A stretch of DNA of 64,000 nucleotides from Nitrososphaeraceae archaeon (GTDB taxonomy: Archaea > Thermoproteota > Nitrososphaeria > Nitrososphaerales > Nitrososphaeraceae): assembly GCA_009377575.1 (NCBI GenBank), contig WHTU01000010.1, positions 17,422 through 81,421 of the forward strand. The letters are read 5' to 3'. The notes under the pieces were generated by a model that worked only from the letters and a program-made list of their open reading frames with translations, was not told the DNA's origin and did not search any database. A program made the position numbers and the translations under genes. This document shows, one piece after another, positions 1-8,930 of the stretch; positions within the stretch are counted from its first letter, which is position 1; every line of letters starts with the position of its first letter.

Positions 1-599
1 TCACTGGTATCTACCTCTCAGAATTCGCTGGAGGTGGTCCTTTTCCGAACGGGGTACGGTTTTTCAATGAGGTAATGACAGGTCTACCATCCGTTGTTAT
101 GGGGATAGTCGGCTATATCCTAATTGTCATCAATATCGGTTCCTTCTCTGTATGGGCTGGGGCTTTTTCGTTATCAATTATCATGATTCCGATCGTATCC
201 CGTGTGACTGAAGAGACCCTTAAAATCGTCCCCAACTCAATTCGTGAGGCAGGTTTTGCGCTCGGCATCGCAAAGTGGAAGATTACTCTTTTCATAACTT
301 TCAAGTCTGCAATTAGCGGCATTCTGACAGGAGTTGTGCTTGCAATAGCAAGGATTGCGGGAGAGACCGCCCCCCTTATTATGACGATCCTGGGCACTAG
401 CTTATTTTTTACTGGTTTCAATAATCCGGTAGACGCATTACCCCTAAGAATATGGCGCCTTTCTTCTCAACCTTACGAAAGTGCTCAAACGCAAGCGTGG
501 GGAGCCGCTCTTTTGCTCATCCTAATGGTGCTGGCTTTGAGTGTAGCTTTAAGACTCTTAGCTCAACGAAGAGGGTTTTCAGTAAGGGCCGAGATTTAA
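1..599 (+). CDS. pstA: Phosphate ABC transporter permease PstA (5' end outside window)
   Basis: Inner-membrane permease half of the high-affinity phosphate importer. The reading frame is already open at base 3 (GIYLSEFAGGG...), so the start lies upstream of the window and the first ATG at 75 is internal. The remaining ~199 codons are strongly hydrophobic, with a cytoplasmic EAA-type loop (IREAGFALGIAKWKI) that contacts the ATPase and a typical PstA ending with a basic C-terminus. It is followed after ~235 bases by pstB on the same strand, as expected for a pst operon. Identification rests on the EAA loop, the hydrophobic profile and the adjacent pstB. Confidence 0.93.
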   Translation, partial: TGIYLSEFAGGGPFPNGVRFFNEVMTGLPSVVMGIVGYILIVINIGSFSVWAGAFSLSIIMIPIVSRVTEETLKIVPNSIREAGFALGIAKWKITLFITFKSAISGILTGVVLAIARIAGETAPLIMTILGTSLFFTGFNNPVDALPLRIWRLSSQPYESAQTQAWGAALLLILMVLALSVALRLLAQRRGFSVRAEI

Positions 600-730
600 G
601 ATTTGTTCACCGGTTTGAGAGAAACCTCGAGAATTCTGAACTTTTTGCTTCTATTTTTCAACGTAATCACTTCTTGTCGCGAATACTTTGTAGTTCTCGC
701 TCATTGCTAACGAGATTTCTCGCTATATGC

Positions 731-748
731 TCTATATTGTATATATAG
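731..748 (+). promoter_or_regulatory. TATA-like element upstream of pstB
   Basis: An AT-only run (TATATTGTATATATA) about 90 bases before the pstB ATG. An archaeal start of transcription ~25 bases downstream would give a leader of about 65 bases containing the repeat at 776. This suggests pstB may have its own promoter in addition to pstA read-through. Seen by eye only. Confidence 0.35.
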
Positions 749-775
749 ACAAGGATTTAATTGGCGTCTCTCTGT

Positions 776-897
776 AGATATTTTATCTGTCAGCCAAAGA
801 GATTACCAATCGCACAGCAGAAACTACAAAACGCATGGAAGATATTTTATCTGCTAAAGAGATTAGCAGTGACACGTCCGAAACGACAAGGCGTATA
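776..897 (+). repeat. Imperfect tandem duplication spanning the pstB start
   Basis: Two adjacent ~60-base units begin AGATATTTTATCTG (776 and 839). In the pstB frame both encode a similar peptide (LSAKEI, Thr-rich, ending in KR or RR). The first unit is open in frame with pstB back to a TAG at 775 but has no ATG, so only the second unit is translated from the ATG at 835. The duplication therefore created or moved the N-terminus and leader of pstB. Confidence 0.7.
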
Positions 898-1671
898 CGA
901 GAGGAACCTCGACGTAGGTCGAAAGTTTCCATCAAGGGAGTAAATGCATGGTTCGGCTCAAAACAAGCCTTAAAAAACATTAACTTGGAGATTGAGGAGA
1001 ACACTGCTACCGCCTTCATGGGTCCTTCTGGATGTGGCAAGACCACCTTAATAAGGTGCCTAAATCGAATGCATGAAATGACTCCAGGAGCTAAGGCTAA
1101 GGGCCAAGTAATACTAGATGGTATCGACATCTATGACAAGTCCATTGATCCTGTTATCATCAAGAGAAGGATAGGAATGGTCTTTCAGAAACCGAATCCC
1201 TTTCCCACTATGAGCATATTTGACAACGTCGCGGCGGGTCTAAAGCTGAACGGGATAAAAGACAAGAAGCTTATTAGAGAAATAGTTGAGGAGAGTTTGG
1301 AAGGCGCAGGTCTTTGGGAAGAAGTTAAAAATGAATTGGATAAGCCTGGTATGGGTCTTTCAGGAGGGCAGCAACAGCGTCTGTGTATCGCGAGAGCATT
1401 GGCCATGCAACCTGAGATCCTATTGATGGATGAACCTACTTCAGCTCTAGATCCTCTAGCTTCCTCTAAGATTGAAGAATTAGTACACAAACTAAAGAAG
1501 GATCTCACTATCATTATAGTAACTCATAACATGCAGCAGGCCGCTAGGGTAGCTGATCGTGCCGCGTTTATGTACCTTGGTGAGATGATTGAATATGGAT
1601 TCACCAAGCAGATTTTTCAAAACCCTGAACAAGAACTTACTGAGAGATTTGTCAGTGGCAAGTTTGGATAG
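835..1671 (+). CDS. pstB: Phosphate ABC transporter ATP-binding protein PstB
   Basis: ATPase that powers phosphate import with PstA/PstC. 278 residues, slightly longer than the usual ~250 because of a charged ~30-residue N-terminal extension derived from the local tandem repeat. Walker A GPSGCGKT at residues 63-70, PstB-specific [10 protein letters not shown]-loop [11 protein letters not shown] signature LSGGQQQR and Walker [13 protein letters not shown] are all intact. ATG at 835 is the only ATG before the conserved domain. The next gene, a PhoU-type regulator, follows after ~70 bases on the same strand, so the Pst ATPase and its regulator are probably co-transcribed. Confidence 0.96.
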   Translation: MEDILSAKEISSDTSETTRRIREEPRRRSKVSIKGVNAWFGSKQALKNINLEIEENTATAFMGPSGCGKTTLIRCLNRMHEMTPGAKAKGQVILDGIDIYDKSIDPVIIKRRIGMVFQKPNPFPTMSIFDNVAAGLKLNGIKDKKLIREIVEESLEGAGLWEEVKNELDKPGMGLSGGQQQRLCIARALAMQPEILLMDEPTSALDPLASSKIEELVHKLKKDLTIIIVTHNMQQAARVADRAAFMYLGEMIEYGFTKQIFQNPEQELTERFVSGKFG

Positions 1672-1743
1672 TGTCATTCTGACGACTAGATACTCTACGG
1701 CCGCTTTACCTAGAATTAATATCGCTGTGCATGTCAAACTAAA

Positions 1744-2412
1744 TTGACTCGACTGCTTGACTTAGGCATAGCAAGAACCCGCGATATTATTGGAGAGATG
1801 TCCAAGATATCGGAGATCTGCGTGTCTACGGTATTGGAGTCCTATACTAAAGGCGACGTAAAAAAAAGAGAGATATTTGAATGGGCAGAGAAGCTACGGA
1901 TTCTTCAGGAGGAGGTATCTGATTTGGCATTTGAGCTCATAGCCCGATACCAACCTGTAGCGACAGATTTAAGGTACATTAAGTCATGCCTAGAGATATC
2001 ATACGTACTTTCACGCTTTGGAGGATATGGTTATGAAATTGTCGAAGTTCTGGACATGATGGGTTCAATTTCAGAATGCGACAAAACAGTCGTCACAGAA
2101 GCTGCAAAGGTAACTTCCGAGATGATTTCCCTTAGTGTGAACGCGTTAGATTTTAAAGATAAGCTAGCTTCAGATAAGCTATATGATATGGACGATACTG
2201 TTGATCTCATCTATCGGAATTATTTACGAGAGATTGTCACAGCCAGCAAGGAGTCAAAGGATATGTACTCTGATCCAAGATGCGTTATATCTTCACTTCA
2301 TGTTTTGAGATATCTTGAAAGAATATCAGACCACACCTGCTATATTGCAGATTCAGTATCATACATAGTAACGGGAAAATCAAGCCCCAAACGCGTCCAA
2401 ATGAATCCTTAA
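1744..2412 (+). CDS. phoU: PhoU-type phosphate signalling regulator
   Basis: Helical PhoU-family protein, 222 residues, close to the bacterial PhoU length. It carries the repeated PhoU helix pattern, with DLRYIKSCLEISYVLSRFGGY in the first bundle and SSLHVLRYLERISDHTCYIAD in the second; the ERISDH segment is the family's metal-binding signature. The start is TTG at 1744, the first start after an upstream stop. PhoU proteins restrain Pst uptake when phosphate is ample; archaeal detail is inferred. It differs from the neighbour at 2557 in lacking an N-terminal AbrB-like domain. Confidence 0.88.
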   Translation: MTRLLDLGIARTRDIIGEMSKISEICVSTVLESYTKGDVKKREIFEWAEKLRILQEEVSDLAFELIARYQPVATDLRYIKSCLEISYVLSRFGGYGYEIVEVLDMMGSISECDKTVVTEAAKVTSEMISLSVNALDFKDKLASDKLYDMDDTVDLIYRNYLREIVTASKESKDMYSDPRCVISSLHVLRYLERISDHTCYIADSVSYIVTGKSSPKRVQMNP

Positions 2413-2556
2413 GACTTTAGAGTCGTAATATATAAGTACTGCATTTTAATAGTACCGCGTAATTTATGGTTCGCATATTTAGACTATATAGATATGGAGC
2501 ATCTATATGATCAACTATCGTAATGTGTTTTATCTTCTTTCAATAACTGAAATTAA

Positions 2557-3624
2557 ATGAATTCCATTCCTGAAAATAATGAAATACGCAAGATCCAATT
2601 TACAGGTAGATCTACTTACATTCTTTCATTACCAAAGAGATGGATGAGTGAAATGCGTCTCAAGGCAGGTGATCCTGTAACAATAGTACGTGAAGCAAAT
2701 AACTATCTTTCGATAATTCCAAGTGCTGTCAGAGGCCCTAATACGATTGATGAGGCTAACTCAACTGTGCTTAGCACTGAATCATTTAATACCATCAAAC
2801 GAAAAGTGGTGTCCATGTACTTAGCAGGCTATAATATTATTAACCTAAAATCAAAGACGGGAAGAATACTGCCATCACAAAGGGATGCTGTTCGGGACGT
2901 GGTAAGAAGAAATTTGGTAGGCACTGAAATAATCGCCGATGCATCAGAAATAATTACTATTCAAGTGCTCCTAAGCTTGCCTGAACTCTCAATAAATACT
3001 GCCGTCCGACGAATGTTTCTAATTGCTGCAGCAATGCATAGGGATGCCATGCTTTCATTGGCTGAGTTAAACCACGAATTGGCAGAAGCAGTTGTAAAAT
3101 CAGATGACGAGGTAGATAGATTTAGTCTTTACATATTACGAAATCTTGTAATCGCTACACAAAATGAGAGAATTCTGCAGGAGATTGGATTGAGAAAATC
3201 TTCTGATTGTTTGAGCTACAGGGTCGCAGTAAAAAGCATTGAACGCATAGCAGATCATGCTTCGGGGATCGCTGATAAATGTGTTGCAATAAAGGATAAA
3301 ATTGACAAGGATACATTGCAGCACATTGATAGCATGAGTAAGCGATCTCTGGCGTTAATTACCGATTCAGTAGAGGCTTTCTTGCGTAGGGATTATTCTC
3401 TCGCGGATAGCATAGTAGACAAAGCTAATGATATGCGTTTAATTGAGAATGAAGTACTTTCTTATATTGACAATAGCGAATCATCTTCTAGCGGATCCAG
3501 GAATCTCAACCTCAAGCTAATATTAGAAGATATAAGAAGGACAGCTGAGCATGCAAGTGATATTGCCGAAGCGGCTATGAATCAGACCATTCGAGGTGTA
3601 ATAGACTCGAACAAGAGTTCTTGA
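2557..3624 (+). CDS. AbrB/SpoVT-domain PhoU family regulator
   Basis: 355-residue archaeal PhoU variant. Residues ~8-55 (RKIQFTGRSTYILSLPKRW...LKAGDPVTI) look like a SpoVT/AbrB swapped-hairpin DNA-binding domain; two PhoU helical domains follow (~95-220 and ~230-345), each with the signature ERIADHAS or RTAEHASDIAE. The fusion suggests a transcription factor that senses phosphate state, probably acting on the pst genes. Its own promoter is likely: TATA-like runs at ~2430 and ~2485 in the 144-base gap. The 3' end is duplicated immediately downstream. Confidence 0.88.
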   Translation: MNSIPENNEIRKIQFTGRSTYILSLPKRWMSEMRLKAGDPVTIVREANNYLSIIPSAVRGPNTIDEANSTVLSTESFNTIKRKVVSMYLAGYNIINLKSKTGRILPSQRDAVRDVVRRNLVGTEIIADASEIITIQVLLSLPELSINTAVRRMFLIAAAMHRDAMLSLAELNHELAEAVVKSDDEVDRFSLYILRNLVIATQNERILQEIGLRKSSDCLSYRVAVKSIERIADHASGIADKCVAIKDKIDKDTLQHIDSMSKRSLALITDSVEAFLRRDYSLADSIVDKANDMRLIENEVLSYIDNSESSSSGSRNLNLKLILEDIRRTAEHASDIAEAAMNQTIRGVIDSNKSS

Positions 3625-3655
3625 ATGGTGTAATAGACTTAGCAACACTTCCTGA
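3595..3655 (+). repeat. Tandem duplication of the 3' end of the AbrB-PhoU gene
   Basis: GGTGTAATAGACT occurs at 3595 (last codons of the gene) and again at 3627 just beyond the stop, each copy followed by a diverged segment ending in TTGA or CTGA. The period is 32 bases, so the second copy is out of frame and untranslated. A small slippage-type duplication. From 3656 to 3919 I see nothing further. Confidence 0.55.
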
Positions 3656-3919
3656 TTCACAGAGATCAGCCATGACTTAAATTTCTCATTCGATAACGGT
3701 ATAAATCTGACAATTCAGACCTCAGTCTTTTCGTGTAGCTAGCCATTTGGCCCTATTTGGCATCACTTTATCCATACTAATGGATCTAGAAAGATGAATC
3801 ACTTTTTCCGAACTAATTAGAGGTAATAAATTGATGCAACCTGAAAATGTTATCCGAGATCTACTGAGGAACAGCTGATAAGAGATGAAAAACGGATGGC
3901 TTAATCGATACTTGGGAGC

Positions 3920-4504
3920 TTAAATGATTTTTTTGTCTTCTCCAAGTACAATACCAGGGGCATTCTGAAGTGACTTAATCCTCAAGGGCCATTGAAAATC
4001 CTTGTTCCAAGGCTGGTCAAATAGTATTCCTATTTTTGGTGCAGTTACGTCAATGAGGTTTATAGGAGAGTCATCCAGTATGAAATCGAAAGGGTACTCG
4101 GATTTTGGCATGGCATCGTATACGAAGATTAGGTCGTCTGAAAAAACATCGTGATGATCAAGCCATCTTGCCACATAGGATACGGTCGGTCTCTCTCTCC
4201 TGGTAAGTATAGATATCCTAAAACCACTCTCATGTATGTTTTCTATGGTCCTATTCTGATTGGGCTCGCATGGTGGAATCTCTTGCCATCGATATTCCCA
4301 TACATAGTTAAATAACTTCGAAATCTCCTCCGGAGTAATCGGAAGAATTTTAGAAATATCCCATGCATAGATATCGTTCTTGGTAATATTTGTGTGGTGC
4401 CTTTCGTTGTATTCCTTTACCCAAATAACCATTGTGTCTGCCAAGACCGAATCAAAATCTAGTGCAAAAGTCTTAGTCGGGCCTGGTATGTTCAAAATAT
4501 TCAA
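3920..4504 (-). CDS. HAD-family 5'-nucleotidase (NT5C-like)
   Basis: 194-residue haloacid-dehalogenase hydrolase. Motif I is DFDSVLADT (residues 17-25, nucleophile Asp and acid/base Asp), motif II is SILTRRE, and motif IV is DDSP near residue 142. The cap region and length resemble the NT5C deoxyribonucleotidase family, which removes phosphate from (deoxy)nucleoside monophosphates. Substrate is inferred. It is convergent with the phosphate island, so a phosphate-scavenging role is possible but unproven. ATG at 4504. Confidence 0.75.
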   Translation of the reverse strand: MNILNIPGPTKTFALDFDSVLADTMVIWVKEYNERHHTNITKNDIYAWDISKILPITPEEISKLFNYVWEYRWQEIPPCEPNQNRTIENIHESGFRISILTRRERPTVSYVARWLDHHDVFSDDLIFVYDAMPKSEYPFDFILDDSPINLIDVTAPKIGILFDQPWNKDFQWPLRIKSLQNAPGIVLGEDKKII

Positions 4505-4784
4505 AGGATGTGAGAAAAGAGATTATAAAACTGTTAATATTTTCAGAGTCAAGGGGTATTGATATATCAATAATCTACCCAACAAGTCAGATATCATCGT
4601 TTATATGAGTTCTACAACAAAGTAGTCAACGTAGTGAATCATGTAAATGGCTAATAAGATCATACTGAACATGATGTTTGTCATTAAACTGGGTTAGCAA
4701 GTATTTGCATAAATTTGATAATAAATGGGCGTTACCACTTAAGAGTATTTAAGGACAGGTCGTCATGCAAATATCATATGGATC

Positions 4785-4946
4785 ATGTCATGCTATATTG
4801 GGGACAAGTATTTCAAAGATAACGATTTGCATCTAGATTTAGTTGATTTGCATTCACAATTGGAAAGTTACTACTCACAAATACTTGATAGGAATTGGCT
4901 AATGATAACCAATTACGTAATGGATTATGTTTTCAAACGAATCTAG
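4785..4946 (+). CDS. Small hypothetical protein (53 aa)
   Basis: An unbroken ATG-to-TAG frame encoding 53 residues (MSCYIGDKYFKDNDLHLDLV..., ending VFKRI). Acidic-hydrophobic alternation suggests a folded helical protein. A TATA-like AGTATTTAAG lies at ~4745, about 30-40 bases before the ATG, compatible with a nearly leaderless mRNA. I do not recognise the family. It fills an otherwise empty ~500-base gap; the remainder holds only AT-rich promoter-like DNA. Confidence 0.5.
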   Translation: MSCYIGDKYFKDNDLHLDLVDLHSQLESYYSQILDRNWLMITNYVMDYVFKRI

Positions 4947-4999
4947 ATCTTACAAATAAAAAAATATAATATATAGTATGCCGACTAAATAGGTCAAAA

Positions 5000-5500
5000 T
5001 TGGAACTCTATATAATGCGGCATGGTGAGGCGGTCAAGAACATTCAATCTGGCCCCTCTGCATCCGACGCGGATCGGCCTTTAACCATGCCAGGTAAACA
5101 AGAAATAGAAGAGATTTCATATTTTCTGAAAAATTTAAACATCAAATTTAGTCTCATTATCTCTAGCCCGCTAAAGAGGGCACATCAGACGGCATTTATT
5201 GTATCCAAGATTTTCAAGATCGCTAACAATTTGGAAGATTGGGATGAACTAAAACCGGAAGCAGCCAAACAAGCACTTATTGAGAAACTTTCCAAGCTCA
5301 AAGAAGATTCCACAATTCTCTTAGTGGGCCATGAACCCTTTCTTAGTTCGTTCATAAGCGAAATTGCGTTTGGAAATCCAGGTGGAAACCTAGTGCTCAA
5401 GAAAGGGGGTTTCGCGAAGCTTAGGATTTTGTCGAATTTTCCAAAAATGACTGCCGAGCTGCGCTGGCTATTGACTCCCAGATTGATGCGACGGACATAG
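5000..5500 (+). CDS. sixA: SixA-type phosphohistidine phosphatase
   Basis: 166-residue histidine-phosphatase superfamily protein. The catalytic RHGEA motif is at residues 7-11; SSPLKRAHQTA supplies the second Arg and VGHEPFLSS the second catalytic His. The compact size matches SixA rather than phosphoglycerate mutases. Starts at TTG 5000, ~25 bases after an AATATAATATATAG TATA-like run, so the mRNA is probably leaderless. It sits 83 bases before ppx, suggesting joint expression. The physiological phosphoprotein target is unknown. Confidence 0.88.
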   Translation: MELYIMRHGEAVKNIQSGPSASDADRPLTMPGKQEIEEISYFLKNLNIKFSLIISSPLKRAHQTAFIVSKIFKIANNLEDWDELKPEAAKQALIEKLSKLKEDSTILLVGHEPFLSSFISEIAFGNPGGNLVLKKGGFAKLRILSNFPKMTAELRWLLTPRLMRRT

Positions 5501-5583
5501 TCCCTTTGAACAACTACTGGGAGATTTGGATACTTGCAAGGTTTACTCAATTATATAATCTCTAGATTGTTTGTGGACAGGAA

Positions 5584-7140
5584 ATGAAACTTTCTGTTAT
5601 TGATTTAGGATACAATTCAGTCAAATTAGTATGCTATAAAGTAAACTCTGATGGCACATTTAGGGCTTATGATAGAAGAAGCGTCAAGACAAAGATCGGA
5701 AGAGGACTAACAGAAGGCGGTTATCTTAGTGAAGTAGCGAGTAGGGATACGATTGAAAGTCTAAGGCTCTTTCGCGATATATTAGTATCGGACGACGTAA
5801 AAAATATCATCGCCGTGGCAACAAGCGCTGTTCGAGAGGCGAAGAATAGAGCTAAGTTTATTTCAGATATTTATGAGAAGACTGGATTCACATTCCGGAT
5901 ACTTTCACATAAAGAAGAATCATATTATTCTTGGTGTGGGGCCCTCCATTCCACATGTATCTCAGACGTTCTATTTTTCGACCTGGGCGGAGGGAGCCTG
6001 GAGATTGTACATTCCCACGATTTCAAGATTAATAATCATCTCTCACTTCCTTTAGGGGCCCTACGAATGACGAGAATTTTGAATCAAAAAAACGGAGACC
6101 TAGGAAAAAAATACGTTCGAAGGCATCTTATGAAGCTGGAACAGCATATTGTAAAATCACTGCCCGATAGGAAACAATTCGATTTTAGCCCTGACGTTAC
6201 TCTGGTAGGAGTGGGAGGGACTCTTCGAACGATAGCACAGTACGACCAAGATTTAACCAACTACCCTTTGGATAAGATCAACAATTATAAGATGAAAATT
6301 GAACACATCGAAGAAATAACAGAGAAGCTATCAGGTATGTCGGTAGCCGAAATCACTGAAATTGTATCAATAGGAAGTAGCAGGGCTGATACAGTCGTCC
6401 CTGGGTGTTACGTCATATCCTCGCTAATGAGAAAACTTGGGCATGACTCTGTAGTTGTAAGTACAGAAGGGTTGAGAGAAGGCTTAGTCCTTTCTTTCAT
6501 TAACGATCCAGGTTATCTATCCTCAGATAACATCCAACCAACTCTACGTTCTCAAGTCGAGTACATTGTCAAGACCGGTTGCAGGCGCATACCCCCACCA
6601 AGTCGTTACCATAGCTTTCTGGAAACGCTACTATCTGTTGGACTATTAAAGGAGCGAGAACTTCAAATCTTGATTGAAGCTATTCAACGGATCCATCAAT
6701 TTCATAATATACTCAGTACAAATAGTTTATTTTATGCCTTGATAGACGAGGAATACAAGAATCTAAGCCACGGTGAGCTGCTAGTATTATGTCTTTCAAT
6801 AATATACTCAAAGAAGCAAAAGATTTCAAATCGCTTATTCGCGAAGTATAAGTCAATCCTTCACACGCCACAAAACAAAAGATCGATAGAAAAAATATCT
6901 TCGTGCCTCAACTTTATTACAGCAGTTGAAAAAAGTCATGCAACTATACACCATGTAGTGTACGATGGAAACATTTTCCATATCGATCTTAGATGTAATG
7001 ATTTGTTCAGATTTCCTAGATTCTTGTTTGAAGAAGCAAAAAGATCCTTAATCTCGTCGTTGGGTATCCCAGTGGAATACAATATGCAGTTAGATTCCAA
7101 TGACATCAAGGTGAAGGTTGAGGACAAAAATGTTTCTTGA
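5584..7140 (+). CDS. ppx: Exopolyphosphatase / Ppx-GppA phosphatase
   Basis: 518-residue ASKHA-fold phosphatase, the normal full length for Ppx/GppA. The N-terminal phosphate-1 loop is IDLGYNSVKL, VATSAVREAKN and FDLGGGSLEIV are the conserved signatures, and the C-terminal third is an HD-like helical domain (RYHSFLETLL...). It releases orthophosphate from polyphosphate chains (or hydrolyses pppGpp). Placement after pst, PhoU and SixA genes makes polyphosphate turnover the likely role. ATG at 5584. Confidence 0.92.
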   Translation: MKLSVIDLGYNSVKLVCYKVNSDGTFRAYDRRSVKTKIGRGLTEGGYLSEVASRDTIESLRLFRDILVSDDVKNIIAVATSAVREAKNRAKFISDIYEKTGFTFRILSHKEESYYSWCGALHSTCISDVLFFDLGGGSLEIVHSHDFKINNHLSLPLGALRMTRILNQKNGDLGKKYVRRHLMKLEQHIVKSLPDRKQFDFSPDVTLVGVGGTLRTIAQYDQDLTNYPLDKINNYKMKIEHIEEITEKLSGMSVAEITEIVSIGSSRADTVVPGCYVISSLMRKLGHDSVVVSTEGLREGLVLSFINDPGYLSSDNIQPTLRSQVEYIVKTGCRRIPPPSRYHSFLETLLSVGLLKERELQILIEAIQRIHQFHNILSTNSLFYALIDEEYKNLSHGELLVLCLSIIYSKKQKISNRLFAKYKSILHTPQNKRSIEKISSCLNFITAVEKSHATIHHVVYDGNIFHIDLRCNDLFRFPRFLFEEAKRSLISSLGIPVEYNMQLDSNDIKVKVEDKNVS

Positions 7141-7442
7141 AGGCAGAAAATGACACAAGCGATTGTGACTCTTATCTGATATAGTCTCCCGGGATTTGAG
7201 TCTAGAGACGGGCATCTCGGAGAGGCACCAAGATGGAAGGGTTATTTATCTCGTGAATATTATTTTGAGTGTCATAGCCATTTAGTATTTTTTAAGTCAA
7301 TCATAATGATCACATGCCATTAGGTCAATACATTACTAGAAGTAAACTGATTATATAGATTACTATCTCTTATATAATGTACCATAGAATTCATACACAA
7401 CCCGTATATTCCAGCCGACGATATTTCTAGAAAAGTGTAAAT

Positions 7443-7574
7443 ATGCAAATGCGAACGAAAGGGACATCAAATGAAAACATTGATGATGCACAAGTTGTAA
7501 GACTTCGAAATCGAACCAATGACAACTTGTTCATCAGACTCTGTGAGCAAAAGGGTATCCATAATTATGATTAA
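7443..7574 (+). CDS. Small hypothetical protein (43 aa)
   Basis: Unbroken ATG-to-TAA frame of 43 codons, polar and basic (contains VVRLRNRTNDNLFIRLCEQK), with a stop (TAG 7428) just upstream so the ATG is the only plausible start. No family recognised; it could be a tiny nucleic-acid-binding protein. At this length a chance frame cannot be excluded. Confidence 0.4.
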   Translation: MQMRTKGTSNENIDDAQVVRLRNRTNDNLFIRLCEQKGIHNYD

Positions 7575-8020
7575 TGCCTAGTATAAGATTTCTCAACCTG
7601 CTCATACTTATTTTCCTAATCGATCGTTGCTTTACAGTATGATATATTGTCGTCTCAGAATACTCATCCAAGCTAAGTTGAATCATATATTATCTTCTTC
7701 GTATATCTTGATCTAAACTGATTTGCATCTCATCTTTGAGAAATGATTAAAATTCAACTCTCGATTCAGATTTTCTAATACCTGAGATTATGACCTAACA
7801 GCAATCTTATGATAAAAAAATTGTTCAAATAAACCTACAAGAGAGCCAGCTCGTTCATCATGATCTTCCTTATTTCCAAAAGCCCATACTCATAGGTCTA
7901 AAAGGAGGTTCTCATCCATTGAGAGGATCAAATACACAGGGAGAAGACCAGTAAGATTACACACTCTTCTCAGATGGGAACCAGCGAACACTCTTCATAT
8001 CTCATCCATTCTTCATATTA
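7575..8020. other. Gene-poor interval, nothing recognised
   Basis: About 450 AT-rich bases between the 43-residue frame and the minus-strand gene ending at 8021. I checked all frames by eye and found only very short open stretches, no tRNA-like TTCGA loop in context, and no strong inverted repeat. A purine-rich AAAAGGAGG at ~7900 is not followed by a convincing start. Confidence 0.5.
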
Positions 8021-8239
8021 CTATGTTCGAATCCGATTCTTGTAGTTCTTTCGAACCTCCATGGAGATTGTCATTAAACCAATGCCAAACGGTATGGCCA
8101 CAATCCCAAGAAGCATAGACAATGAGGTGTATGGTTCGTCTCCAAAACTCCATTTCATAAATGTGACCGAACCTACAAGAAGTACTATAAGAGGTACATT
8201 CATACCCACTGCCAAGGCTGCTATAAGTAACGGATGCAC
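8021..8239 (-). CDS. Small two-helix membrane protein (72 aa)
   Basis: Two hydrophobic segments, residues ~4-28 (LIAALAVGMNVPLIVLLVGSV) and ~40-60, followed by a basic tail (RKNYKNRIRT), so both ends probably face the cytoplasm. No catalytic motif. ATG at 8239. Family not recognised; small hydrophobic proteins of this type are common in Nitrososphaeria. Confidence 0.6.
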   Translation of the reverse strand: MHPLLIAALAVGMNVPLIVLLVGSVTFMKWSFGDEPYTSLSMLLGIVAIPFGIGLMTISMEVRKNYKNRIRT

Positions 8240-8291
8240 TTTAGCAAGGTGTATTGGCTGTTAGTATTTATAACTATTGGAGAGGGCGCAA

Positions 8292-8408
8292 TCACAAAAA
8301 TGAAAGGAAAAGCTTCTTGATAATACCTTTGAGACATGAGTGATGATCTGATTTTTTAATTTCAACAACATCATACCATGGCTGACCTTCTGCCTTCATT
8401 GGTAGCAT
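8292..8408 (-). CDS. Small hypothetical protein (38 aa)
   Basis: ATG-to-TGA frame directly downstream of the Cys-rich gene ending at 8428, separated by 19 bases and in the same orientation, so an operon mate is plausible. Encodes an aromatic/charged N-half (GQPWYDVVEIKKSDHHSCLK) and a basic hydrophobic C-terminus. No family recognised. Short length limits certainty. Confidence 0.35.
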   Translation of the reverse strand: MLPMKAEGQPWYDVVEIKKSDHHSCLKGIIKKLFLSFL

Positions 8409-8427
8409 ATAGTGGGAGAGGGTATTA

Positions 8428-8736
8428 TCATACCCACGGCCAGATTTTAATACCTCTTACTGTACATTGTTTTCTAATTATTACGCGTGCTCGCTCCACC
8501 GCTTCTTGTTCGTCGATCTGTTTACCCAAATATTGCAAGATCAGCTGCTCATAGAGTTTTTTCGCTCGCTCTTCGGTGAATTCTTTATAATTTGAAAATC
8601 TATCTGCTGATGATCGGCGTCCTCCTTTTTTCGTCTGCTGAGGAATGTCGTTATGTCCTTTCATATCTGCATACTCTCTCTTACATTCTGCACAGTTGTC
8701 GTCAAAGAAATCGGAATGAACTGCGCATTTTGACAT
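8428..8736 (-). CDS. Conserved-type hypothetical protein with Cys/His N-terminus
   Basis: ~102 residues from the internal ATG at 8736 (MSKCAVHSDFF...), preferred over an upstream ATG at 8772 because C-x2-H and C-x2-C (CAEC) follow at once, giving a possible zinc knuckle at residues ~4-20. A low-complexity linker (KKGGRRSSADRFSNYKE) leads to an amphipathic helical C-half (EERAKKLYEQLILQYLGKQ). Possibly a small adaptor or nucleic-acid-binding protein; function unknown. Confidence 0.6.
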   Translation of the reverse strand: MSKCAVHSDFFDDNCAECKREYADMKGHNDIPQQTKKGGRRSSADRFSNYKEFTEERAKKLYEQLILQYLGKQIDEQEAVERARVIIRKQCTVRGIKIWPWV

Positions 8737-8930
8737 TACTGAGAAATCTCGTCTATGGTATATTAAGAGCACTTATTTCGCTGAGTCTATTCGAATTAAG
8801 ATGGAAGAAAACACCTTCATAAATCTAATGATAAAGTACTTTCAGGAGAACCACAAGATCTATTGTTCTCGTCTGAGTATTTGGCTGCGGGTTTGATTTA
8901 GGTCAAATTCTAATCTGTTCGCATCCATTG

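Noticed and set aside
452..748. 98-codon plus-strand frame overlapping the pstA end
   Set aside because: Overlaps the true pstA frame and has no recognisable features; a shadow frame.
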